From positions 248,001-312,000 of the forward strand of contig NZ_JAUSSZ010000002.1 in NCBI RefSeq assembly GCF_030812595.1: a stretch of 64,000 nucleotides of DNA. Reading direction: 5' to 3'. A program made the translations under genes and the position numbers. The stretch is from Arthrobacter bambusae. GTDB lineage: Bacteria; Actinomycetota; Actinomycetes; Actinomycetales; Micrococcaceae. Under the pieces are notes generated by a model. The model ran no database searches. It saw only the letters and a program-made list of their open reading frames with translations, and was not told the DNA's origin. Of the stretch, positions 21,187 to 29,540 are shown in pieces; the first letter of the stretch is position 1; every line of letters starts with the position of its first letter.

Positions 21187-22164
21187 ATGACCACCAACGC
21201 TTTTCCTGACGAGGCACACCGGATCACGTGGCCTGACAATTTCAAGGCCGCTGCGTCGTTCACGTTCGACGTCGACGCCGAATCCTGCACCATCGCCCAC
21301 GATCCCACGAGCACTCGGCGCATGTCCCTCATGAGCCACCAGTCCTACGGCCCAAGGGTCGCCGTTCCGCGACTCCTGGAGATCCTCAAGCGCCAAGAGA
21401 TCCAAGGGACCTTCTTTATCCCGGGGTTCACGGCGGAGAGCTACCCGGACGTGGTCCGGCGGATCGTCGACGGCGGCCACGAAGTCGCCCACCACGGTTA
21501 CCTTCACGAACCCATGCAGGGAATCGACGCCGCCACCGAGGCCAGCTACCTGGACCGAGGGCTCGAAGCCCTCGCGAACGTAGCCGGGGTCAGGCCGGTC
21601 GGCTACAGGGCACCGTGGTGGGAGCTGAACTGGCATTCGCCGGCGCTGCTCGCAGACCGGGGCTTCCTCTATGATTCAAGCCTGCTCGACGGCGATGCGC
21701 CCTACCGCATGGCGGTCGCCCAACGCGATTCCCGGGACATCGATTCACGGGACATCGATTCACAGGACATCGTGGAGATCCCGGTGGATTGGGCCCTGGA
21801 CGATTGGGAGCAATACGCGTTCTACCCTGGTGTCACAGGAAGCGGCGTCATCGAGAGTCCTGCCAAGGTCCTGGAGATGTGGACTTTGGAAGCCGAGGCC
21901 CACCATGCCCAAGGCAGTTGCTTCGTCTTGACCAACCACCCCTTCATCTCTGGCCGTCCATCCAAGGCCGTCGCCCTGGAGCAGCTGATAGCCCGCGTCA
22001 AGGCCATGGAGGGCATGTGGGTCACCACTTTGGAACGGATCGCCGAACACACCAAGGCCACGGTCAACGAGATCCACAGCCATGCCCGGATAGAGATCCC
22101 CAGTTATCCAGGCGCAGGTGCCAGCTTCGAGCCTGCCGCGCTACGGGAGGCAGCCCTCATCTAG
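21187..22164 (+). CDS. NodB-fold (polysaccharide deacetylase-like) amidohydrolase
   Basis: A 325-residue protein with no signal peptide, so intracellular. NodB-fold motifs are present: SFTFDVDAE (metal Asp), GGHEVAHHGYLH (metal His pair) and GYRAPWWE. Cytosolic members with this layout include the allantoinase PuuE and cyclic imide hydrolase, which open rings rather than deacetylate sugars. Beside an NCS1 permease and a PucR regulator, such a role is more likely here. GAGAGGAA precedes ATG 21187. A 15-bp unit is repeated three times in frame at 21727-21771, giving a repeated DSRDI peptide that looks like a recent local expansion. Confidence 0.78.
   Translation: MTTNAFPDEAHRITWPDNFKAAASFTFDVDAESCTIAHDPTSTRRMSLMSHQSYGPRVAVPRLLEILKRQEIQGTFFIPGFTAESYPDVVRRIVDGGHEVAHHGYLHEPMQGIDAATEASYLDRGLEALANVAGVRPVGYRAPWWELNWHSPALLADRGFLYDSSLLDGDAPYRMAVAQRDSRDIDSRDIDSQDIVEIPVDWALDDWEQYAFYPGVTGSGVIESPAKVLEMWTLEAEAHHAQGSCFVLTNHPFISGRPSKAVALEQLIARVKAMEGMWVTTLERIAEHTKATVNEIHSHARIEIPSYPGAGASFEPAALREAALI
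21727..21771 (+). repeat. Three tandem 15-bp units inside the NodB-fold hydrolase gene
   Basis: Units at 21727-21741, 21742-21756 and 21757-21771 differ at one or two bases. They keep the reading frame and add about ten Asp/Ser/Arg/Ile residues in a predicted surface loop. Confidence 0.8.
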
Positions 22165-22291
22165 GAGCATGCCCAACCTTGGCCTCAAGCACTGGACATA
22201 ATGCCAGGAGTCCGTTGAGCATGCCCAGCCTTGGCCTCGAGCACTGGACATAGTACTGATATGTCCACCGCTGGGGCTGAAGGGTGGGCAT
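22165..22291. repeat. Direct and inverted 36-bp repeats between convergent genes
   Basis: Two direct copies of a 36-bp element (22165-22200 and 22217-22252, two mismatches), 52 bp apart. A diverged inverted copy follows at about 22259-22291. Copy 2 and the inverted copy can pair into a long imperfect hairpin ending in GGACATA and TATGTCC. The element lies between the hydrolase and metalloprotease stops. It may be a REP-like mobile unit acting as a terminator. Confidence 0.6.
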
Positions 22292-22321
22292 GTCCGGTTG
22301 GGCGTGCGGGGCGGAACGGGG

Positions 22322-23239
22322 CTAGAGATCGCTCCGGCACGGGGCGGTGTGGAGTTTGTAGAGTCCGTTCAGGTCTCCGGCGGCCAAGCCATCGGGGGCG
22401 CCGATCTCCGGGTACATCAGCTGGATGGGATCGTCCACATGGTCAAGGCCCACCACATGGCCGAGTTCGTGCTGGATGACCGCGGAGACGTAATGGGCGC
22501 CCCCGGGGGCATCCAGCAGTTCCGTGATTTGCGGTGCGTCCAGGTCCAGGCTCCCCGAGACGTAGCTCTTGGGTCCCATGCCGAAGCTGTACATGGTGCT
22601 GCCGCCGGTGCCAATGACGGATCCAACCAACCCCGGTGCCGCCTCGGGGGTGGTCCAGGAAATCAGCAGTGGTGCCCAACGATCTCCGTAGAGCGCGGGC
22701 TGGTACGGCTTGCGCTTCTCGGCGGGTTTTTCCGTGGCGGGGCCGTCGTTAACGAATTTGAGGCCGGTGGCGGCAGCGATTTTGGCGACGGCGTCGGCGA
22801 TTAGCCCCTGTGATCCGGCCGGGGCGAGGGCTTCGTTGACCACATAGTGCACTGGCCTGCACGGAGAGTAGCCCACAGGTGTGCCGTCAGCGTTGGTGGC
22901 CAGGAACTTGTAGGAGCTGCTGGCCACGGCGGGCTTGGCGGGGGAGCCGAGCGGATGTCCGGCTTCCTCCAAGCCAGGCGGCGGAGTGTCCGGCGCACGG
23001 GCAGCCTTTGGGGTGGGCTGCCCGGGAGCCGCCTGACCCGGGCCGTTGGCTGTGGCACGGGCAGAGGGAGCGAGGTTCGGAAGGAACCCCGTGATGGCGG
23101 GGTCCCCCCGGAGGAAACCACTGGCAAGTACTGCTACGGCCGCAACGACCGTAACCACCATCACGTTTCGGAACAGCGCCACCGCGGTATTGGCGCGCTT
23201 GTGCGGTGGGCTGCCGTCGTACCCGTAGTTTGAATGCAA
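22322..23239 (-). CDS. Membrane-anchored matrixin-like zinc metalloprotease
   Basis: About 305 residues. A basic N-terminus is followed by one hydrophobic helix (VMVVTVVAAVAVLASGF, about residues 24-40), a Pro/Ala-rich linker, and a catalytic domain ending with HELGHVVGLDH, the HExxHxxGxxH zinc motif of matrixin/metzincin proteases, then a MYPEIG segment supplying the Met-turn. The protease should sit outside the cell, tethered by its N-terminus. No ATG lies before the helix except inside it. TTG 23239, with GGGGGAA upstream, is the best start and TTG 23251 an alternative. The gene begins 47 bp after the VIT1 gene on the same strand. Confidence 0.75.
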   Translation of the reverse strand: MHSNYGYDGSPPHKRANTAVALFRNVMVVTVVAAVAVLASGFLRGDPAITGFLPNLAPSARATANGPGQAAPGQPTPKAARAPDTPPPGLEEAGHPLGSPAKPAVASSSYKFLATNADGTPVGYSPCRPVHYVVNEALAPAGSQGLIADAVAKIAAATGLKFVNDGPATEKPAEKRKPYQPALYGDRWAPLLISWTTPEAAPGLVGSVIGTGGSTMYSFGMGPKSYVSGSLDLDAPQITELLDAPGGAHYVSAVIQHELGHVVGLDHVDDPIQLMYPEIGAPDGLAAGDLNGLYKLHTAPCRSDL

Positions 23240-23286
23240 GTCTTCCCCCAAGTCCTTGATCCCGGCGCCCCAGCGGGCCGGCGCTA

Positions 23287-24450
23287 CTAACCGATGACAG
23301 CGCCGAAGACGAGTCCGAGCCCATACGTGGCTGCGGCCGCCCCGAGACCGATGGCGAGTTGCCGGAGGCCACGGGTCAGCGGCGAGGTTCCGGACAGCAA
23401 GCCGACGACGGCGCCTGTCGACAGAAGCGCGATGCCCACCAGCGTACCGGCCACAGCCAGCGCCGCGAAGCCCGTCATGCCGAAGATGAACGGCAGGATG
23501 GGCACGATGGCGCCCGAAGCAAAGAAGCAGAAGCTCGAGATTGCCGCGCCCCAAGCGGAGCCTACGGCCTCGTGCTCATCGACGGTTTCTTCCACTTCGG
23601 GGTGGAGCGAGAGGCTGGGATCGCAATCGCAGCTGTACAGGCCCATGCGTTCGGCAGCCCGGTGTTCGGCGGCTTCGCGGGACATGCCCCGGGCCAGGTA
23701 CACCAGGACCAGTTCATTGTGTTCGATGTCCAGGGCCGGGGCTGCTGTCAGCGTGGCCTGGGTGGGGCGGGTGGCCCTGAGGAGTTCGAGCTGCGAGCGG
23801 ACCGAGACATATTCGCCGGCACCCATGGACAGGGCGCCCGCGAGCAGGCCAGCGATACCGCTGAACAGGACCACGGTTGCGGGGACGCCGGTGGCCGCCA
23901 TGCCCATCACGAGGGAAAGGTTGCTGACCAGGCCGTCGTTGGCGCCGAATACGGCGGCCCGGAAGGTGCCGGACAACCTGTTGCGCCCACGCGTCGCCAA
24001 ACCGCGGACTACTTCTTCGTGGATCTGTTCGTCCGCGGCCATGGCACGGGTCGCTGCCAGATCCTTCGTATAAGGCGAGCGCCCTTCCGCCCGTTGGGCG
24101 AGCGCCAGTACGAACACTGACCCGAAATTCCGGGCCAGGAAGCCGAGCATTTGGCTTCGGATCGAGGCAGCCTTCGGCATGCCGGCATGTTCGCCGAGGA
24201 GCTTGAGCCAGTGTGCCTCGTGGCGACCTTCGGCGTCTGCGAGGGCCAGGAGGATTTCGCGTTCCTCGCCGTCGCGGCGCTGCGCCAGTTGGCGGTACAC
24301 AGCGGCTTCGGCCCGCTCGTCCGCCAGGTACTGCCGCCAGCGCTTGATGTCCGACGACGACGGGGGGGTCTTGGTGGCTGCTGTGTCTTGCGACCGACTG
24401 CTTGAGTCCGAGGGGTTGTCTGAGTGCGAGGGTTTTGTGTGCGGTTGCAC
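23287..24450 (-). CDS. Ferritin-like/VIT1 fusion, probable iron or manganese transporter
   Basis: A 387-residue protein. The N-terminal ferritin-like four-helix segment (about 40-165) has Glu/His metal positions in ERAEAAVYRQL, EGRHEAHW and DEQIHEEV. The C-terminal VIT1/CCC1 domain (about 170-387) has FGANDGLVSNLSLV, MGAGEYVSVRSQLE and four to five helices. Fusions of this kind (MbfA type) export iron or manganese out of the cytosol. It starts at GTG 24450 with AGGAG five bases upstream. It probably forms a transcription unit with the metalloprotease behind it. Confidence 0.88.
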   Translation of the reverse strand: MQPHTKPSHSDNPSDSSSRSQDTAATKTPPSSSDIKRWRQYLADERAEAAVYRQLAQRRDGEEREILLALADAEGRHEAHWLKLLGEHAGMPKAASIRSQMLGFLARNFGSVFVLALAQRAEGRSPYTKDLAATRAMAADEQIHEEVVRGLATRGRNRLSGTFRAAVFGANDGLVSNLSLVMGMAATGVPATVVLFSGIAGLLAGALSMGAGEYVSVRSQLELLRATRPTQATLTAAPALDIEHNELVLVYLARGMSREAAEHRAAERMGLYSCDCDPSLSLHPEVEETVDEHEAVGSAWGAAISSFCFFASGAIVPILPFIFGMTGFAALAVAGTLVGIALLSTGAVVGLLSGTSPLTRGLRQLAIGLGAAAATYGLGLVFGAVIG

Positions 24451-24717
24451 CGGGACTCCTGGGTTGCTGGGGCGGGCTTCATCGCCTCATTGCAGCTCCA
24501 CTTTATCGCCAATTTCCGCGCTTTTTCGGCTGGCAATCCTCACTGGACTTTTTAGGCGCGCCTCAAAAGCGGGAGTCCCAAAGGAGGTCTTGACCGCCGC
24601 ACGGGGCAGTGCTGGGATGGATGGACAGGGTCCACGAAGTGGCGGGGGTGGCGTGGCGACCGGCTGCCTGACCTGCCTCGCGATGGGCTCAGCGGCACGT
24701 CGAACGGAGGTTGCACC

Positions 24718-24906
24718 ATGGACAGCACCGAAACCCACGCCCGCCACCCGGACCGTCCCACGGTCGAGTCCGATCCGGCCTACGACTACGGCGAGGACCT
24801 CGAGGTGGACGAGGACCTGGAAGAGCAATCCGAGGTTATCGACGACGACGAACGGCCCGTTCCCCTCGACGTCGACGAACACCGTGAAGCTGAAGAGATT
24901 GAGTAG
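24718..24906 (+). CDS. Very acidic small protein, function unknown
   Basis: A 62-residue protein with 26 Asp/Glu and almost no hydrophobic core. GGAGG lies seven bases before the ATG, which strongly supports translation. It is likely disordered; it may bind cations or a basic partner. No family is recognised. It is divergent from the VIT1 gene, and the 267 bp between them shows nothing else. Confidence 0.6.
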   Translation: MDSTETHARHPDRPTVESDPAYDYGEDLEVDEDLEEQSEVIDDDERPVPLDVDEHREAEEIE

Positions 24907-24973
24907 CCAGGCCCGCTGAATCCGGGTGTCCGTGGGTACAGCCTGGGCACGGGGTGGCGGGTCTTAAGCGGGA

Positions 24974-25013
24974 GCGGCGCCGCATCTTCTCGAAGGAGAA
25001 GGTGCGGCGCCGC
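24974..25013. terminator. Hairpin between the acidic protein and symporter genes
   Basis: A GC-rich stem of about 17 bp (perfect 10-bp GCGGCGCCGC/GCGGCGCCGC base, then one G-U pair) with a 5-nt loop, between convergent genes. A bidirectional terminator is likely. Confidence 0.65.
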
Positions 25014-25037
25014 CGTCGTACTTGATGCTATCGATGC

Positions 25038-26570
25038 TTAGTGGCTGGCCACCGGGTGGACATCCAAGGCGAGTTCCTCCACGGCCGTTCCGGCAACTCG
25101 GCGGTCCCAGGCTTCGCGCACCGCGGGTTCGGTTGGCGGCGTCAGCACGGAGATCACAACGTAGACCAGCAGCGAGGCGCCCAGGCCCCAGTAGATGGGA
25201 TCGTTGGCGTAGACGCCGTCTTCGCTGGGGATGATCCCCGTGGCGTAAGCGATCAGCAACGCCAGGGTCAGCACCGAGCCGACGGCCATGGACCAGGCCG
25301 CGGCCATACCGGTTCCGCGCTTCCAGACCAAGCCACCGAGGATGGCAACCAGGAGGCCGCCCACCAGGATGTCGTACGCGATGGTCAGCGCCACCACGAC
25401 GTCTTGCGCCGCCATGGAGATCAGCACGGCCAGGATGCCCAGTCCAAGGACCCAGTAGCGGTTGGCCTTGACGTCGTGCTCGGGGTTCTCGGTGTCGTTG
25501 GTGTTGATCGTCTTGCCGAACCAGCTGGCCACGAACGGGACCACGTCGGCGCGGGCAACGGTGGCGGCGGCGATGAGGGCTCCGGAAGCGGTGGACATCA
25601 TGGCCGCGACCGCGGCGGCCATGACGAGGCCGCCGATGCCGATCGGCAGGATGTGGGTGGCAACCTCGGCGTACACAACGTCCTTGCCAAGGGCCTTCAC
25701 GTCGATGTTGGGCAGCGCCACGCGGGCGGCAAGTCCGATCAATGCGCCGGCGACGCCGTACAGGACACAGTAGATTCCGGCAGTGGCGCCGCCCCAACGG
25801 GCCACCTTGGGGGTCTTGGCGGTGAAGACGCGCTGCCAGATGTCCTGGCCGATCAGCAGGCCCAGGGTGTAGACCACGAAGTAGGTGATGATGGTCTGCG
25901 CTCCGATTCCGTCCAACTGGAAGAAGCTGGCGTCAACGCGGGCACGGATGCCGTCGAAGCCGCCCGCGGCGTTGAGCACGAACGGGAGCATGAGGAAGAA
26001 GATGCCGACTGTCTTGATGATGAACTGCACCTGGTCGGCGAGGGTAATGGACCACATACCGCCGATGGTGGAGTAGACCAGGACAATTGCGCCGCCGACG
26101 GCGATGGCAAGCCAACGCTCCCAGCCGAAAAGGACAACGAAGATGGTGGCGTAGGCGCCCGTGGACGTGGCGCACAGCATGAGGGTGTAGGCGAGCATGA
26201 CGATGCCGGAGGTCTGCGTGGCGCGCTGGCCGTAACGCAGGCTCAGCATCTGGGAGACCGTGTAGATCTTCAGCCGCTGGATGGTGCCGGCGAAAAGCAG
26301 GCTCAGGAGGAGCACGCCCGAGCCGATGGCGACTACCAACCACATGCCGGATACGCCGAACTTGTAGCCGAGGCCGACGCCGCCAACCGTTGATGCACCG
26401 CCGAGGACGACCGCGGCCATGGTTCCTGTGTAGAGCATCGGACCGAGGCGGCGCCCTGCCACCAGGAAGTCGCTGTTGTTCTTGGTGCGCGACTTGCCCC
26501 ACCAGCCGAAGGCCAGCATGGCGAGCAAATACACCACCACGATCGCAATATTGATGAACGAAGAGTCCAA
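25038..26570 (-). CDS. Sodium:solute symporter (SSS family)
   Basis: A 510-residue transporter with about 13 helices. The first helix begins SSFINIAIVVVYLLAML, followed by the family's GRRLGP turn and a GGASTVGGVGLGYKFG Na+-site helix. The substrate is unknown; relatives carry amino acids, polyamines, urea or carboxylates. TTG 26570 was chosen because AGGAG lies five bases upstream and the length then equals the family norm. An in-frame ATG at 26690 would add 40 polar residues whose codons have much lower third-position GC, which looks like leader rather than protein. It is divergent from the XRE-cupin regulator, its probable controller. Confidence 0.82.
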   Translation of the reverse strand: MDSSFINIAIVVVYLLAMLAFGWWGKSRTKNNSDFLVAGRRLGPMLYTGTMAAVVLGGASTVGGVGLGYKFGVSGMWLVVAIGSGVLLLSLLFAGTIQRLKIYTVSQMLSLRYGQRATQTSGIVMLAYTLMLCATSTGAYATIFVVLFGWERWLAIAVGGAIVLVYSTIGGMWSITLADQVQFIIKTVGIFFLMLPFVLNAAGGFDGIRARVDASFFQLDGIGAQTIITYFVVYTLGLLIGQDIWQRVFTAKTPKVARWGGATAGIYCVLYGVAGALIGLAARVALPNIDVKALGKDVVYAEVATHILPIGIGGLVMAAAVAAMMSTASGALIAAATVARADVVPFVASWFGKTINTNDTENPEHDVKANRYWVLGLGILAVLISMAAQDVVVALTIAYDILVGGLLVAILGGLVWKRGTGMAAAWSMAVGSVLTLALLIAYATGIIPSEDGVYANDPIYWGLGASLLVYVVISVLTPPTEPAVREAWDRRVAGTAVEELALDVHPVASH

Positions 26571-26875
26571 GGTGGCTCCTGAGGGTGACTGCGCAGAGCG
26601 CTTGGGGGTTCCGACGCCGGTTCGCTGGGTTTGGCTGCGGGTTGCGGAAGGTCTCTGCGCTGGTGAGTGGGGAGATGTAGTCTGTGACATGTGACTCACA
26701 AACAACACTTGTTGCCTATGAGAATACGTAGTGATGCGAGTAACAGTCAAGGCCCGGATCCGCACAGTGGTCACATTGGCGGTCCCCAAGCTAGCCATAA
26801 GGCCCTGCCAAGCGGGCCGTCCGGCTACTATTGCTGCAATGACAGGGCCGCGAATATGGCCTGAAAGGTTCGTGA
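26571..26875. promoter_or_regulatory. Divergent control region for the symporter and XRE-cupin genes
   Basis: On the minus strand, TTGACT (26745-26750) and TATTCT (26721-26726) with an 18-bp spacer form a promoter for the symporter. The symmetric CAAC-ACTT-GTTG at 26703-26714 lies right at the predicted start and is a good operator candidate for the divergently encoded regulator. The symporter leader would then be about 145 nt. No other feature was seen. Confidence 0.5.
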
Positions 26876-27451
26876 ATGAAGGCTCTCCCCGTTGAACCGA
26901 GCAACGTCCCCGTTGCCATCGGTTCCAGAATCCGCGCCGCCCGCCAATCGCAGCGGCTCACCATCGAGCAGGTCGCCGACGCCACCGGCCTGACCAAAGG
27001 GTTCCTGAGCCGTGTGGAGCGTGACTTGACATCGCCGTCGGTCGCTTCCCTTGTGACGCTTTGCCAAGTTCTTTCGGTGTCCATCGGAGACCTTTTTGCC
27101 GCACCGGAGACGCACCTGACCCGGCGGGACGATGGGCCCCGCATTTCGCTCGGCGGCCAGGGAATCGTGGAGCGCCTCCTGACTGCCAGATCGGAACGGA
27201 GGCTGCAGATCCTGCAGGCCACCATCGAGCCGGGCGGCCGGGGAGAAGCCGAGCTCTACGCCGTGGATTGCGACGTCGACGTCCTGCATGTAGTCAAGGG
27301 CCGCATCAAGCTGATCCTCACCAACGACGAGTACGAACTCGAAGAAGGGGACACCCTGTCCTTCCCGGGCCGCGAACCCCACACCTGGGTCAATCCCACG
27401 GACGAGCCCGTCGAGGTGCTCTGGATACTGGTGCCTGCAGCCAGCCGCTGA
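26876..27451 (+). CDS. XRE-family regulator with cupin domain
   Basis: A 191-residue protein with an N-terminal Cro/CI-type helix-turn-helix (TIEQVADATGLTKGFLSRVE, about residues 29-48) and a C-terminal cupin sensor domain (about 105-188) with VDVLHVVKGRIKLIL and DTLSFPGREPHTWVN. Proteins of this layout (PuuR-like) often sense amines, polyamines or amino acids. It is divergent from the sodium:solute symporter and probably represses it. The guanidinobutyrase/ThDP operon 4 kb away could also be a target, but no matching operator was found there. Confidence 0.85.
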   Translation: MKALPVEPSNVPVAIGSRIRAARQSQRLTIEQVADATGLTKGFLSRVERDLTSPSVASLVTLCQVLSVSIGDLFAAPETHLTRRDDGPRISLGGQGIVERLLTARSERRLQILQATIEPGGRGEAELYAVDCDVDVLHVVKGRIKLILTNDEYELEEGDTLSFPGREPHTWVNPTDEPVEVLWILVPAASR

Positions 27452-27491
27452 CGCGATCCTCCCGCGGCCGGACGACACCGACACGCCGGGT

Positions 27492-27560
27492 GTAACACGC
27501 CTGAAACCGGACTGACTTCTGGATTTAACCCACAGGCCTTCGGTGTTACGTGCCTGAAAC
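27492..27560 (+). promoter_or_regulatory. Two GlnR boxes upstream of amt-glnK
   Basis: GTAAC-6-GAAAC at 27492-27507 and GTTAC-6-GAAAC at 27545-27560. Both match the actinobacterial GlnR half-site pattern (GTnAC, six bases, GAAAC) exactly. They are 53 bp apart, about five helical turns, on the same face and orientation. This predicts activation of amt-glnK by GlnR under nitrogen limitation. Confidence 0.8.
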
Positions 27561-27728
27561 GATCCGTGCTGAACGCCGAAACAGGGCGACTGTAGCTTCG
27601 AGTCAAGGCAACTCGTCAAGGTCGGCACCGCGGTTGGTAATTCCCCAGGTACCAGGACCTGTTCGTTTTAAAAATGGTCTCGCCGTGCGGGCGCCATGGA
27701 GCGCCGTATATGCAGGAAGGCTCCCGAA

Positions 27729-29141
27729 ATGAACCCAGCATTTTTCAGCGTAGGGCTGGACGTCAACCCCCAGACCCTCGATCCGGGCTCCACAGCCTGG
27801 ATGCTTGCAGCATCTGCCCTCGTCCTCCTCATGACGCCAGGTTTGGCGTTCTTCTACGGCGGCCTGGTCCGGATGAAGTCCGTCCTCAACATCATGATGA
27901 TGAGCTTTGGCGCCATGGGTGTGGTCGCGGTCGTCTGGGCCTTGTGGGGCTACGGACTCGCGTTCGGGCCTGATACCCTCGGCGGCTTCATTGGAGACCC
28001 CTTCGCGAACTTCGGACTCACCGGCTTGGCCTCCGTGATTGGCGGGAAAGCGCCCGGGCTGCCGGACATGGTCTTCATAGGATTCCAAGCCACCTTCGCC
28101 ATCATCACGGTCGCCCTGATCAGTGGAGCCGTAGCCGAACGTGTTCGTTTCGGCCCGTGGCTCCTGTTTGCCGGCCTGTGGGTCACCATCGTCTACGCGC
28201 CTATTGCCCACTGGGTCTGGGGTGGCGGGCTCTTTGGATCCACAGGCATCATCGGCAGCAAGATTTCAGCCCTCGACTTTGCTGGTGGCACAGTCGTTCA
28301 CATGAATGCGGGCATGGCCGGGTTGATGCTTGCAGTAGTGCTCGGCAAACGGCTCGGCTTCATGAAAGATCCCAACATCCGGCCGCACAACCTCCCCTTC
28401 GTGATGCTCGGGGCCGGCCTGCTGTGGTTCGGCTGGTTCGGCTTCAACGCCGGTTCTGAACTGGCTGCCGACGGAATTGCAGCCCTTGCCTGGACAAACA
28501 CCCTTCTGGCAACGAGCGCCGCGCTCCTGGGCTGGCTGCTCATTGAACGGCTCCGGGACGGCCACGCGACATCGCTCGGCGCGGCATCAGGCGCCGTCGC
28601 GGGCTTGGTGGCAATCACCCCCGCGTGTGGGTTCGTGGACCCCGTGGGCGCCATCATCATTGGAATCGCCGCCGGGGCAGTCTGCGCACTGGCCATCGGG
28701 CTCAAGTTCAAAATCGGCTTGGACGACTCCCTCGACGTGGTTGCTGTCCACTTTGTCGGCGGCCTGTGGGGGACCTTGTCCCTCGGTTTCTTCGCCGTAC
28801 CCTCGGCCAAGACTCAAGGCGGCCTCCTCTACGGCGGAGGCCTGACCCAATTCTGGCCCCAAATACTGACGGCCATGATCGTTACGGTATGGACGGCGGT
28901 CATGACCACGCTGATTGGCCTCGCCATCCACAAGACGGTGGGCATGCGCGTCAAGGAGCACGAAGAGCTGGCGGGCATCGACATCACGGAGCACGCGGAA
29001 ACCGCCTACGAGTTGGCCATGGTGGGCGGATCGTTCAATCCCGGAGAACCACAGAACGGCAAGTCCGCCCCGAGTTCCAGCGGAGAGGAAGCCAGCTCTG
29101 ACGGGAAAACAGATCGGATCCACAGCAAGGCGTCGACGTGA
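27729..29141 (+). CDS. amt: Ammonium transporter
   Basis: A 470-residue, 11-helix Amt protein importing ammonium. Family segments are visible: MTPGLAFFYGGLVRMKSVLN (helix 1-2), GGTVVHMNAGMAGL with the first pore His, and VVAVHFVGGLWGT with the second pore His. The cytoplasmic C-terminal tail is long (about 70 residues, Ser/Glu-rich at the end). ATG 27729 follows AGGAAGG; an upstream in-frame start at 27696 is not supported. It is controlled by the two GlnR boxes 170-240 bp upstream and coupled to glnK. Confidence 0.94.
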   Translation: MNPAFFSVGLDVNPQTLDPGSTAWMLAASALVLLMTPGLAFFYGGLVRMKSVLNIMMMSFGAMGVVAVVWALWGYGLAFGPDTLGGFIGDPFANFGLTGLASVIGGKAPGLPDMVFIGFQATFAIITVALISGAVAERVRFGPWLLFAGLWVTIVYAPIAHWVWGGGLFGSTGIIGSKISALDFAGGTVVHMNAGMAGLMLAVVLGKRLGFMKDPNIRPHNLPFVMLGAGLLWFGWFGFNAGSELAADGIAALAWTNTLLATSAALLGWLLIERLRDGHATSLGAASGAVAGLVAITPACGFVDPVGAIIIGIAAGAVCALAIGLKFKIGLDDSLDVVAVHFVGGLWGTLSLGFFAVPSAKTQGGLLYGGGLTQFWPQILTAMIVTVWTAVMTTLIGLAIHKTVGMRVKEHEELAGIDITEHAETAYELAMVGGSFNPGEPQNGKSAPSSSGEEASSDGKTDRIHSKAST

Positions 29142-29479
29142 AGCTTGTCACGGCCATCGTGAGGCCGGAGCGGATCGATAAGGTCCGGGAAGCCTTGGAA
29201 CGCTTTGGAGTCAACGGGATGACGGTAAGCCACGCGAACGGCTACGGCCAACAACGTGGCCACGTGGAGGTATACCGGGGCGCGGAGTACAGCTCCGATC
29301 TCCTGCCCAAAATCCGGGTGGAAGTCCTGGCCGCTGACGATCTGGTGGACGGAATAGTGGAAGCCATCATCTCCGGTGCCCGTACCGGCCAGTTCGGGGA
29401 CGGCAAGATCTGGACCGTCGCGGTCTCCCAGGCGGTGCGCGTCCGGACCGGGGAGCGTGGCGCCTCCGCGATCAGCTAG
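29138..29479 (+). CDS. glnK: P-II nitrogen regulatory protein
   Basis: A 113-residue PII protein. The T-loop GYGQQRGHVEVYRGAEYSSD carries the Tyr that is uridylylated (or adenylylated in actinobacteria), and the C-terminal GDGKIWTVAV nucleotide-binding region is intact. It would bind Amt and shut it when nitrogen is sufficient. The GTG start overlaps the amt stop (GTGA), which couples production of channel and regulator. Confidence 0.94.
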   Translation: MKLVTAIVRPERIDKVREALERFGVNGMTVSHANGYGQQRGHVEVYRGAEYSSDLLPKIRVEVLAADDLVDGIVEAIISGARTGQFGDGKIWTVAVSQAVRVRTGERGASAIS

Positions 29480-29488
29480 GAAGACTGT

Positions 29489-29530
29489 GTTGGTGCCGCA
29501 CCTTTCGATAAGAGGGGGAGCGGCACCAAC
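29489..29530. terminator. Hairpin after glnK
   Basis: A perfect 11-bp stem (29489-29499 with 29520-29530) with a 20-nt loop, between the convergent glnK and permease genes. There is no T-run; probably a transcript-end hairpin. Confidence 0.5.
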
Positions 29531-29540
29531 ACTGCCATGT

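Noticed and set aside
26571-26690. N-terminal extension of the sodium:solute symporter from ATG 26690
   Set aside because: The added 40 codons have low third-position GC and encode polar, repetitive sequence, while TTG 26570 has a good AGGAG.
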